Origin: Planctomycetota bacterium
GTDB lineage: Bacteria > Planctomycetota > JAJSAM01 > JAJVHW01
DNA: 49,131 nt
Assembly: GCA_021414065.1 (NCBI GenBank)
Contig: JAIOPE010000138.1
Coordinates: forward strand, 1 to 49,131
Direction of reading: 5' to 3'
In this document: piece by piece, positions 27,364 to 34,024 of the stretch
How the letters are laid out: each line of letters opens with the position of its first letter
How positions within the stretch are numbered: position 1 is the stretch's first letter
Notes under the pieces: generated by a model
What the model was told of the DNA's origin: nothing
Databases searched by the model: none
What the model saw: only the letters and a program-made list of their open reading frames with translations
Program-made: the position numbers and the translations under genes

Positions 27364-28662
27364 TCAGCGGGGCTCCGCCGCGTGCAGCGCTTCGAGCCAT
27401 AGCCCCCAGGCGGCCGGCCCCACCGCCTCCGCCCCGCGGCGGCGGAACTTCGCCGTCACGTATCGCCCCGCGACGTCGAACGCGGCGGGCGCGCCGGCGT
27501 CCTGTGCGACCGCGAGGATCGCGAGGCGCGAGAGCACGTCGATCGTCGTGTCGAGGTTCGGCACGCCGTGCGACACGATCTCGTCGCATCGGACGCGCAC
27601 CGCCGCGGCGAGGCACGCGCGGATCGCGGGCAGGTCGGGGTCGTCTGCAGGCAGCACCGACACGAGCGACGCGAGGCCGCGCACGAGGATGAAGTGGTAC
27701 ACGGGCCGAGCGTTGTGCGCGTCGAGCCACCGGCCGGCGTGCGGGCCGTCGCGGATCTGCCCCGGGAGCACGCCGAGGAGCGCTTTCTCCTTCGCCGCAG
27801 CGAGACGCGCCGGATCACGCGACGCGCGGAACGTCTCTGCGAGAAGGAACACGCTGAACGCGTTGTAGTTCCAGTTCGGAACTGCAGGGGACGCGGCAGC
27901 CCAGTCAGCGGCGGCCTGCGCAGCGTCGAGCCAGCGGCGCTCGCCCGTCGCAGCATGAAGCTCGAGCATCGCCACGCCGCACAGGCCGTTGTCGAAGGCG
28001 AGGTCGCCGCCGCCGCCGTCGTCCACGATCCAGCCGTTCACGAGCACCTGTCCGAGGCGCCCTTCCGCTTCGGCCCGCGCGAGGAACCGTCGGACGAGGT
28101 CCGGCACGCGTCCCTCGCCCGCGCGAAGGTCGGGGACAGGAAACGCGCCGCGGCCGCCCTGTGCCTGCGCCCAGAGCATGTACTCGCCGGCCCGAGTCGC
28201 GATGTCGAGGAGCGCGGGCGCGTCGTCGCACCCGGCTCGGCGGGCGGCGAGGCAGCCGGTCACCGTCTCGGCGATGGCGCGGAGCGGCCCAGGGAGCTTC
28301 GTGGGCGGGACGAACACCGCGCCGGCCGACGCGTCGGTCCGGCCCCAGCGCCACGTCTGCTCGCGGAGGCCCGCGAGGTGGAGACGGAACGCGGCGCGGC
28401 GCTCGTCGGCGGACATGCGCGGCACGTCCCGCGGCGGCGCGTCGTACTTCGTCTCCTCGTCGGGAACGCCCGCGGAGTCGCCGAGCGCCGCGCGTGTCTC
28501 CGCCACGACCCGAGCGATCTCCGCGGAGTTGTGTTCACGCTGCGCGACCGCGAGCCGGGACTGGAGTGCGCCACGCGCCGCGACGTCGGCAGAACCGACG
28601 ATGGGCCCGCCGGGTGCGCAGGCGGCGACCACGAACACGAGCAGCGCGGCGAGGGTGCGCAC
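27364..28662 (-). CDS. Lipoprotein, pectate-lyase / glycoside-type alpha-toroid-like, function unknown
   Basis: This 432-residue protein has a lipoprotein signal (TLAALLVFVVAACAPGG, lipobox VAAC). The GTG at 28662 is chosen because it begins this signal. The mature part is alpha-helical, with repeated aromatic and catalytic-looking segments: AGEYMLWAQAQGGRGAFPVP, DNGLCGVAMLELHAATGERR, AAADWAAASPAVPNWNYNA, GRWLDAHNARPVYHFILVRG and VGPAAWGLWLEALH. This looks like an (alpha/alpha)6 toroid as in polysaccharide lyases or glycosidases acting outside the membrane. Family membership could not be named with certainty. Confidence 0.7.
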   Translation of the reverse strand: MRTLAALLVFVVAACAPGGPIVGSADVAARGALQSRLAVAQREHNSAEIARVVAETRAALGDSAGVPDEETKYDAPPRDVPRMSADERRAAFRLHLAGLREQTWRWGRTDASAGAVFVPPTKLPGPLRAIAETVTGCLAARRAGCDDAPALLDIATRAGEYMLWAQAQGGRGAFPVPDLRAGEGRVPDLVRRFLARAEAEGRLGQVLVNGWIVDDGGGGDLAFDNGLCGVAMLELHAATGERRWLDAAQAAADWAAASPAVPNWNYNAFSVFLLAETFRASRDPARLAAAKEKALLGVLPGQIRDGPHAGRWLDAHNARPVYHFILVRGLASLVSVLPADDPDLPAIRACLAAAVRVRCDEIVSHGVPNLDTTIDVLSRLAILAVAQDAGAPAAFDVAGRYVTAKFRRRGAEAVGPAAWGLWLEALHAAEPR

Positions 28663-28776
28663 GCCGGGACTACCCCGAAGCCCGCCGCGGGGTTGCGTCG
28701 CTCGCCCGCAGGGATGCTTCTCACCGGCCGGTGAAGAGCGTCCGCAACGCAAGCCGGATCGTGGCCCGCGACGCGC

Positions 28777-28827
28777 GACGAAGCACTCCTCGACGACTGT
28801 CTCCTGTGGGTGCTCTACGCGAAGTGA
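28777..28827 (+). pseudogene. Remnant: 3' tail of a paralogue of the gene at 22759-24117
   Basis: Seventeen codons read DEALLDDCLLWVLYAK-stop, matching the end of the membrane-anchored protein (DEALLDDGLLWVVYAN-stop) at both DNA and protein level. Nothing recognisable of the gene remains upstream. It is a relic of a duplicate, later truncated. Confidence 0.65.
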
Positions 28828-28908
28828 CTGGCGGCTCCCAGTTGCCGAGCCGTCGCTCGCGAGCGGGGCCGTCGGAGGCGGCAGACCCCACGACCTCCCG
28901 CGTCGCCG

Positions 28909-29047
28909 TCCCTGTACCGTTCGCGAGTCGGGCCTACCTGGTCGGGAACCTCGCCACGAGCGCCGGGTCGCCAGATCCTCGGTCCGGCCCGGCCGCTGTG
29001 CTTCGCGGAAGCGCGTCGCAAGGGAGTGCGTGCGTCAAGCGTCCCCC
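28909..29047 (+). repeat. Dispersed 130-nt structured repeat, copy H
   Basis: CCCTGTACCGTTCGCGAGTC, CTACCTGGTCGGGAACC, CCACGAGCGCCGGGTCG, TCCTCGGTCCGGCCCGG, CCGC...GCGG arms, GTGCGTCAAGCGT and a C run at the end. It is read open as VPFASRAYLVGNL, the same frame as copy A inside imuB. Confidence 0.85.
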
Positions 29048-29054
29048 CCGGGGC

Positions 29055-29654
29055 TCAGTCTCCGGTCGGCACGACCTCGAGGCCCGTCCGCACCGGCGCC
29101 CATCCGACGTCGCAGCCCAGATCCTCGAGCCACGCCGCGACCTGGTCGTGGCAGTCGTGGAACGCCCAGTACCGGTCCGTGTGCGGGACGAACGACATGT
29201 CGTAGACCGGGTTGAACACCGGTGCGCCGCCGGCGGCGAACTCCGCGTCGAGCCGTGCGAGGAGACGCTCCGCGAACTCGCGCGACACCACGAGAGCCGA
29301 GAGCGTTCCGCCTTCGTACGCACCGGGCGCCGTCGAGACGCGGCGCGCGGCGACCTCGCGCCGGCCAAGCGTGCCGGGGTTGGGCCAGAGCACCGTCGCG
29401 GGGGCCCGCCACCAGTCGTCGTGACAGAGCGCGTACCAGCCCCAATCGCCGTAGCCGTACTCGACGACGCGCTCCGCGTCGCGGGGCAGCAGCACCGCTG
29501 CGTGCCGGCCGGTCGCGAGCAGGTGGATCGTTACGGGATCCGTCACGTCGGCCGGCGGGCGCACCCCCGAGGCGCAGCCGCTCCAGATCCCGAGGGCGAG
29601 GACCACCGCAAGAGCGGTCAGGATCGCGCGGCGGGGAAGGGGACGTCGTGTCAT
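29055..29654 (-). CDS. DUF2459-family lipoprotein
   Basis: This 199-residue protein has a lipoprotein signal (AILTALAVVLALGIWSGCAS). It continues with TIHLLATGRHAAVLLPRDAE, EYGYGDWGWYALCHDDWWRA and VSREFAERLLARLDAEF, then FVPHTDRYWAFHDCHDQVAA. The GYGDWG..Y and H.C..W arrangement fits the DUF2459/TIGR02117-type family, which has a papain-like NlpC-related look. The Cys in FHDCHDQ and the early His are candidate active residues. The ATG has no ribosome binding site but a TANNNT box eight bases upstream. Confidence 0.75.
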   Translation of the reverse strand: MTRRPLPRRAILTALAVVLALGIWSGCASGVRPPADVTDPVTIHLLATGRHAAVLLPRDAERVVEYGYGDWGWYALCHDDWWRAPATVLWPNPGTLGRREVAARRVSTAPGAYEGGTLSALVVSREFAERLLARLDAEFAAGGAPVFNPVYDMSFVPHTDRYWAFHDCHDQVAAWLEDLGCDVGWAPVRTGLEVVPTGD

Positions 29655-29662
29655 GCGACGAC

Positions 29663-29668
29663 AGGGTA
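29663..29668 (-). promoter_or_regulatory. TANNNT -10 box, leaderless start of the DUF2459 gene
   Basis: Minus-strand TACCCT ends eight bases before ATG 29654. Confidence 0.5.
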
Positions 29669-29697
29669 CCGTCGGCGGCCGCGCGTGTTCCCGCACA

Positions 29698-30447
29698 TCA
29701 CCCAACCGCGCGGGACCCGACGATCCACCGGAGCGGCCGCTCGCGGACGTCCGTCGGCGGCGCCGCCCGTTCCGGCACCGCATCATCCCCCTCGAATGCG
29801 CGCCGGATCGCGCGGACCGTGGCCGGTCCGATGTCAGGCACTTCGAGGAGCGTGTCATCGTCGGCCGCGACCACCTGCTTCACCGACCCGAGCGATTGGA
29901 GCAGCCGACGTGCGCGGTGGTCGCCCACTCCCGGCACCGCAGCGAGCACGCCCAGCGCGACCCGCGCCGGCCGCGGCTCGGTCGGCTGCGCGGCCCGCGC
30001 GGCGCGGCGCTCCTCCTGCTCCGCGAGGTGGACGAGGATCTCCGCCGTCTCCTCGACCGACTCCGTGCGAAGCATCGGCACGCGGTAGCCGGTGAGGATC
30101 GTGAGCATCGTGCCGCGGAGCGCGCGCGGCGCGATGCGGACGGCGTCGAGAGCGTCCTCCCCCTCCACGATCAACAGCGGCGCGTGGCACGCGTGGCTGA
30201 TGGCGTACATCTGACGGAACAGCCGCCCGTCCTCGATCGAGACGACGAAGTCGGCAACCGTCTTCCGCTCGACGAGCACCCGCGCGCCGATCGCGACATC
30301 GCCGACGTCGAGCCGCCCGACGACGACGTCGTCCCATCGTGCGCCGATCGCGTCGGCAACGCCCGGCCGCGGCTCCCGGTCATCGACGATGATTCGAAGG
30401 CGCGCGGGGAACGCGGGACTCACAGCGTTCGGCGACGGACGGTCCAT
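29698..30447 (-). CDS. ERCC4/XPF-type nuclease with helix-hairpin-helix domain
   Basis: This 249-residue protein has the nuclease motif spread as IIVDDREPR, VVVGRLDVGDVAIG and VERKTVADFVVSIEDGRLFR; the core of the XPF family is GDV...ERKT.DF. A (HhH)2 domain follows at about 165-220: LAAVPGVGDHRARRLLQSLG and LLEVPDIGPATVRAIRRAF. This is the archaeal/eukaryotic XPF-Mus81 layout in short form. It probably cuts branched or flap DNA. The ATG is set by a TANNNT box seven bases upstream, with no ribosome binding site. It lies upstream of the DUF2459 gene on the same strand, 43 bp apart. Confidence 0.88.
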   Translation of the reverse strand: MDRPSPNAVSPAFPARLRIIVDDREPRPGVADAIGARWDDVVVGRLDVGDVAIGARVLVERKTVADFVVSIEDGRLFRQMYAISHACHAPLLIVEGEDALDAVRIAPRALRGTMLTILTGYRVPMLRTESVEETAEILVHLAEQEERRAARAAQPTEPRPARVALGVLAAVPGVGDHRARRLLQSLGSVKQVVAADDDTLLEVPDIGPATVRAIRRAFEGDDAVPERAAPPTDVRERPLRWIVGSRAVG

Positions 30448-30454
30448 GCGGCGG

Positions 30455-30460
30455 ACGCTA
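30455..30460 (-). promoter_or_regulatory. TANNNT -10 box, leaderless start of the ERCC4 nuclease gene
   Basis: Minus-strand TAGCGT ends seven bases before ATG 30447. Confidence 0.5.
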
Positions 30461-30503
30461 CTGCCCCCCGGGGACGGTGCGGTGCGCGTCGCACTGGACC
30501 GTA

Positions 30504-30589
30504 GGGGACTGGCTTCACTTCTTCAGTTGGTCGCCGCAAACGCCCCGACGCTCAACCGACGCGTACGGCGAGCAAGTGAAGAAGTGAAG
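30504..30589. repeat. Hairpin repeat with TTCACTTCTTCAC ends, copy 2
   Basis: The left end GGCTTCACTTCTTCAGTTG and right end CAAGTGAAGAAGTGAAG are inverted. The middle, CGACGCTCAACCGACGCG then TACGGCGAG, matches copy 1 at 22635. It adjoins the element at 30590. Confidence 0.8.
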
Positions 30590-30801
30590 GGCCAGGTGCC
30601 GCAGATCGCTCACCACCCACGACGATCGCAAGTCGAGATCCGCACCAATGACGGAACATGCATGGCCGGCGAGGGCGCTCGAAGTGCGCGTAGAGCCTGG
30701 TCTGTCGGCGACGTCGGACTTGGCAGCGACCATCCCTCCAACCGCCGTCCTGCGTTGACTTACGGCCGCGACAGGTGGTGAGCGATGTGTGGCACCTGGC
30801 C
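30590..30801 (+). mobile_element. MITE-like element, 212 bp, with 28-bp inverted ends
   Basis: Bases 30590-30617 (GGCCAGGTGCCGCAGATCGC...) and 30774-30801 are inverted repeats matching at about 26 of 28 positions. The direct repeat AGTGAAG flanks the element (30583-30589 and 30802-30808), so it may have inserted into the end of the neighbouring hairpin repeat. It has no coding capacity. Together with the preceding repeat it fills the gap 30448-30831. Confidence 0.75.
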
Positions 30802-30831
30802 AGTGAAGAGCGTCCCGCCGCGAAACGTGAG

Positions 30832-31293
30832 CTACGACTGCTCACCGCGCGTCACGAGTTCCACAACCAGGTCATCGAAGTCTGGCCCGCCGACGCCGTC
30901 ACTGCACCGCAGTCGAACGCCCGTAGATGTCGGTTCGATGAGCATCCCGCAGTCGCCGATCCACGCCTGCATGCCGCCATCGTCCCACGCGTTCCAGACG
31001 GTAATGCGGCACTGTGCACCATTTGGCTGCACGTCTAGGCGCTGCCGCGGCGGCGCTGTGTCCGTCCACAGAATCACATCGCGGAGCTGTTGTCCGTTGA
31101 CGAGAATCGTCCCGCCGTCAACCGCGACTCGTAGCGCCTGCCGGACGGTCGGACTCGCGCGGACGAACCCGACGTCAAGGGCGATCGGCGCGCTCGTGGT
31201 GATCTCGTAGGCGGGATGAACGTCATGGCCCTCGTACCTGATCGGGCCTCCGCGAGTCGCGGCGTACAGTTCTCCGAAGGTCTTGCGGGTCAT
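30832..31293 (-). CDS. Unknown small protein, second gene of a two-gene module
   Basis: This 153-residue protein begins MTRKTFGELYAATRGGPIRY and ends MQAWIGDCGMLIEPTSTGVR, RLRCSDGVGGPDFDDLVVEL. No family name can be given, although the RCSDG-GxPxFDDLV ending is distinctive and looks conserved in type. There is no signal peptide or membrane segment. ATG 31293 is preferred over ATG 31317 because a CGGAG site lies five bases before it. It follows the 101-residue partner closely, so they form one operon. Confidence 0.65.
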   Translation of the reverse strand: MTRKTFGELYAATRGGPIRYEGHDVHPAYEITTSAPIALDVGFVRASPTVRQALRVAVDGGTILVNGQQLRDVILWTDTAPPRQRLDVQPNGAQCRITVWNAWDDGGMQAWIGDCGMLIEPTSTGVRLRCSDGVGGPDFDDLVVELVTRGEQS

Positions 31294-31325
31294 CGGTACT
31301 CCGGTCCGAGCTTCCATCTGATGGA

Positions 31326-31631
31326 TCAGCGAAGAAACGCACGTGCGCGTTGCTGGGCGTCGAAGTTCATGATTCGGGCCGCCTCATCGATCGCAGACCA
31401 CGAGGCGTCTCCCGCTCGAGTGCCGTGCGCGATCTCGGCGAGCGCATAGACGGCAACCTCCAACTCGCGCTGCTCCAGCAGTTCCTCGAAGTACGCGAGC
31501 GTCGCGATGGAATCCGGATTGCGCGGGTTCTCCGTTGCGTACGCGGAAGCACTCGCAGGCAACGCTGCCCGGGCTCGCCGGAGAGTCGCTTCGATTCGCT
31601 CGTGTGGACTTGCGTTGGGCATGGGCGACAT
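31326..31631 (-). CDS. Unknown small helical protein, first gene of a two-gene module
   Basis: This protein of about 101 residues reads ERIEATLRRARAALPASASA, then TLAYFEELLEQRELEVAVYA and ending NFDAQQRARAFLR. It is predicted all-helical and cytoplasmic. A start at ATG 31631 (MSPMPNAS) or 31622 is equally plausible; a GGAAGG lies upstream. The pair is bracketed by inverted-repeat elements at 30590-30801 and 31687-31930. An immunity or antitoxin-like role is possible from size and layout, but nothing in the sequence proves it. Confidence 0.6.
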   Translation of the reverse strand: MSPMPNASPHERIEATLRRARAALPASASAYATENPRNPDSIATLAYFEELLEQRELEVAVYALAEIAHGTRAGDASWSAIDEAARIMNFDAQQRARAFLR

Positions 31632-31686
31632 GATGTCACCGACCTTCCGGTGGATTGCGAGGAAGCTCCGGCTTCGCGGAGACCCC

Positions 31687-31930
31687 CGGGGACGGGGTGA
31701 ACTCACGAACTTCGCGAGTCGTCGCCGAGCGGTTGCGGCGGAGCGCGTCCATCGGGGCGAGACCGAGGCGCCGCAGTTCCGCGGCGCAGCGACTGCGAGG
31801 GCGCGGCCGCGGCGGTTGACGTTGCGCGCCCGGCACGCGCGCGGCCGCCGACCCTCCAGTTGACGCAGGAGATCCCCTCCTGCGCGGACGCCGGGTCCGC
31901 CGGGAAGTTCGTACGTTCACCCCGTCCCCG
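31687..31930 (-). mobile_element. MITE-like element, 244 bp, family with GGGGACGGGGTGAAC ends, copy 2
   Basis: The ends 31687-31716 and 31901-31930 are inverted repeats matching at about 27 of 30 (CGGGGACGGGGTGAAC is perfect at both). The inner GAGACCGAGGCGCCGCAGTT is the reverse complement of the corresponding part of copy 1 (27097-27353), so this copy is inverted relative to it. It ends eight bases before the -10 box of the DinB gene. Confidence 0.85.
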
Positions 31931-31937
31931 AACGCTC

Positions 31938-31943
31938 TACCCT
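31938..31943 (+). promoter_or_regulatory. TANNNT -10 box, leaderless start of the DinB gene
   Basis: TACCCT ends seven bases before ATG 31951. Any -35 sequence would lie inside the adjoining element. Confidence 0.5.
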
Positions 31944-31950
31944 CCGCCGC

Positions 31951-32532
31951 ATGACTGAGAAGCCGAAGCCGTACGTGCTGGACCGGGATCCGCGGTTTCG
32001 GGCGGACGATCAGCGGGAGGTGGCGCGGTTCCTGGCGCAGTTCGCGGATCAGTCGCGTCGGCTGGAAGCGGAGATCGCCAACCTCGACGTGGACGCCCTC
32101 GCGTGGACTCCTGGGCCTGGGCGGAACTCGGTCGGGATGCTGCTCTGCCACATCGCGCTCACGGAAGTGTTCTGGATGGGCGTGGCGGCGCGAGGCGTGA
32201 CGACGCCCGAAGCGGCGGAGGCGCTGTCGCTCGAGATCGCGGGGATGTCGCTCAATGACGACGGAATGCCCGCGGCTGCGGGCAGCGGGCCGCCGGCTGC
32301 GCTCGCGGGGTGGGACGTCGCGCGGTACGTGGCCCTCATGCGCCACGCTCGGGAGTTCATGGTTGGCGAGACGCTCCGCTGGACCGATGCAGATCTCGGC
32401 GGGCTCGCGACGTACCGCGGCCGCGAGTTGTCACGCGAATGGACGCTCTATCACCTGCTCGAGCACTTCGCCTGCCACTACGGGCAGATCTGTCTGGTGA
32501 TGGCGCTGCGACGAGCGAGCGGCGGCGCGTAG
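31951..32532 (+). CDS. DinB-superfamily protein (YfiT-like putative metal-dependent hydrolase)
   Basis: This 193-residue four-helix protein begins VARFLAQFADQSRRLEAEIA. It has NSVGMLLCHIALTEVFWMGV with the first metal-ligand His, and SREWTLYHLLEHFACHYGQI with two more His residues in the spacing of the DinB/DUF664 fold. The family includes thiol (bacillithiol/mycothiol) S-transferases and many uncharacterised members. The name does not imply relation to DNA polymerase IV. It is monocistronic, converging with a lipoprotein gene. Confidence 0.85.
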   Translation: MTEKPKPYVLDRDPRFRADDQREVARFLAQFADQSRRLEAEIANLDVDALAWTPGPGRNSVGMLLCHIALTEVFWMGVAARGVTTPEAAEALSLEIAGMSLNDDGMPAAAGSGPPAALAGWDVARYVALMRHAREFMVGETLRWTDADLGGLATYRGRELSREWTLYHLLEHFACHYGQICLVMALRRASGGA

Positions 32533-32560
32533 CGGGTCGTTCAGGGCGAGACTCGCGCGC

Positions 32561-33187
32561 TCACTCCCCGAGCGTCACGTCTTGCTCGAACTCGTCGCCC
32601 TTGAAACCGGAGAGGTCGATCTCCTTCGGGTGGGCGTTGCGGTTCGTGTTGATCGTCAGGACTTTCAGCAGCTCGCGCGGAGCGTTCACGGAGTAGTTGC
32701 CCGCGCTGTCGGGGCGGAGTCCGACGCGGCCCGCAGAGACCTGGGCGTTCCGCACGTTGCCCTGTTCCTCCTCGCCGAGCGGGCGCAGCACCTCGCCGTC
32801 GCGCCAGAGGACCTTTCCGTGGAGCCGCACCCAGTGTGTCGGCTTCAGGCGGACGTCCACGTCGAGCACGCCGTCCTGCTCCTCGAACGTCTGCTCCCAG
32901 AGCTCGTACGTGTTCGAGAGGTCGGGGATGCGCAGCCGGATCTTCCGGCCGTCGATCGACGTTCCGGTCATGCGGAGCGAGAACTCCTCGTCGTCGTCGG
33001 GATCCAAACTCACCTGGAGCTTCGCCGCGTCGTCGAACGCGTGGACATACATGGTCGATCGCGCGACCGGTTTGCCGGTCTCGTCGTCGATGAGGCGCCC
33101 CCGCACTTCCGTGCCGGATCCGAGCGGACCGCCGCCGGAACAACCGATGAGCGCGAGCAGCGCGACAAGTGAATGGAGGGTGCGCAT
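32561..33187 (-). CDS. Lipoprotein with carboxypeptidase-regulatory-like fold
   Basis: This 208-residue protein has a lipoprotein signal (MRTLHSLVALLALIGCSGGG, lipobox LIGC). It is followed by beta-sandwich strands GTEVRGRLIDDETGKPVARS and DGRKIRLRIPDLSNTYELWE, then THWVRLHGKVLWRDGEVLRP. The GRLIDDETGKPV pattern is that of CarboxypepD_reg-like domains, used for binding at the cell surface. The start is supported by a TANNNT box seven bases upstream. No catalytic residues are seen. Confidence 0.8.
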   Translation of the reverse strand: MRTLHSLVALLALIGCSGGGPLGSGTEVRGRLIDDETGKPVARSTMYVHAFDDAAKLQVSLDPDDDEEFSLRMTGTSIDGRKIRLRIPDLSNTYELWEQTFEEQDGVLDVDVRLKPTHWVRLHGKVLWRDGEVLRPLGEEEQGNVRNAQVSAGRVGLRPDSAGNYSVNAPRELLKVLTINTNRNAHPKEIDLSGFKGDEFEQDVTLGE

Positions 33188-33194
33188 GGCACGG

Positions 33195-33200
33195 ATTGTA
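33195..33200 (-). promoter_or_regulatory. TANNNT -10 box, leaderless start of the lipoprotein at 33187
   Basis: Minus-strand TACAAT, near the canonical TATAAT, ends seven bases before ATG. Confidence 0.55.
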
Positions 33201-33232
33201 GCCGCGCAATGCGCACCGTTGCGGACGTGCGG

Positions 33233-33874
33233 TCAGAGGTTCGGCTGGGGCGTCATCCGTAGGTACGGCTTGAGGACGCGGAAGCCCTTCGGGAACTTCT
33301 GCTTCAGCACCTCGGGGTCCTGGATCGCCGGGGCAATGACGACGTCGTCGCCCTGCTTCCAGTTGACGGGGGTCGCCACGCTGAACTTGTCGGTGAGCTG
33401 GAGCGAGTCGAGCACGCGGAGGATCTCGTCGAAGTTGCGCCCGGTGCTCGCGGGGTACGTGATCGTCAGGCGGATCTTCTTCTTCGGGTCGATGATGAAC
33501 ACCGACCGCACGGTGAAGCTGTCGCTCGCGTTCGGGTGGATCATGTCGTAGAGCGTCGAGACCTTGCGGTCGGCGTCGGCGAGGATCGGGAAGTTCACGG
33601 TCGTGTGCTGCGTCTCGTTGATGTCGGGGATCCAGCGGGTGTGCGACTCGGCGCTGTCCACCGAGAGCGCGAGCGCCTTGACGTTGCGCTTCGCGAGCTC
33701 GTCCTTCAACTTCGCCGTGTAGCCGAGCTCCGTCGTGCAGACGGGCGTGAAGTCCTTCGGGTGCGAGAAGAGGATCACCCACGTGTCGCCGGCCCATTCG
33801 TGGAAGTGGATCGGGCCCTCGCTCGAATCCTGCGTGAAGTCGGGCGCGATGTCGCCCAGGCGAAGTACGGACAT
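33233..33874 (-). CDS. 1-Cys peroxiredoxin (Prx6 type)
   Basis: This 213-residue enzyme reduces H2O2 and alkyl hydroperoxides. VILFSHPKDFTPVCTTELGY carries the peroxidatic C46, with the catalytic Pro and Thr of PxxxTxxC. There is no second conserved cysteine. The long C-terminal arm (FPKGFRVLKPYLRMTPQPNL) is the Prx6 dimerisation region. HPNASDSFTVRSVFIIDPKK supplies the conserved Arg. This gene uses an ordinary Cys codon at the redox site, unlike the thioredoxin-like gene at 14258. A GGAGACC site precedes ATG 33874. Confidence 0.95.
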   Translation of the reverse strand: MSVLRLGDIAPDFTQDSSEGPIHFHEWAGDTWVILFSHPKDFTPVCTTELGYTAKLKDELAKRNVKALALSVDSAESHTRWIPDINETQHTTVNFPILADADRKVSTLYDMIHPNASDSFTVRSVFIIDPKKKIRLTITYPASTGRNFDEILRVLDSLQLTDKFSVATPVNWKQGDDVVIAPAIQDPEVLKQKFPKGFRVLKPYLRMTPQPNL

Positions 33875-33929
33875 GGAAGGTCTCCTTGTTGAACCACCTC
33901 CGGGGCGTTCGCGCTCCGGACGCCCGTCG

Positions 33930-33935
33930 AGCCTA
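33930..33935 (-). promoter_or_regulatory. Possible TANNNT -10 box of the peroxiredoxin gene
   Basis: Minus-strand TAGGCT lies 55 bases before ATG 33874. Confidence 0.3.
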
Positions 33936-34024
33936 ACCGACCGCTCGCACTCTTCCGGTGACGGGGGTGCCGCCCCCTCTTCGGTGTGGTCAGCCGACGG
34001 CGCGCCTGCGACACTCACCGCCGC

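Larger units (their letters stand above)
28663..29054. other. Intergenic region with gene remnant and repeat
   Basis: These 392 bp hold a duplicated gene tail (28777-28827) and dispersed repeat copy H (28909-29047). No intact gene was found. Confidence 0.5.

Noticed and set aside
28430..28475. Another copy of the dispersed repeat (CCTCGTCGGGAACGCC)
   Set aside because: Only about 16 bases match, inside a well-formed coding region. Chance similarity in GC-rich DNA is sufficient.
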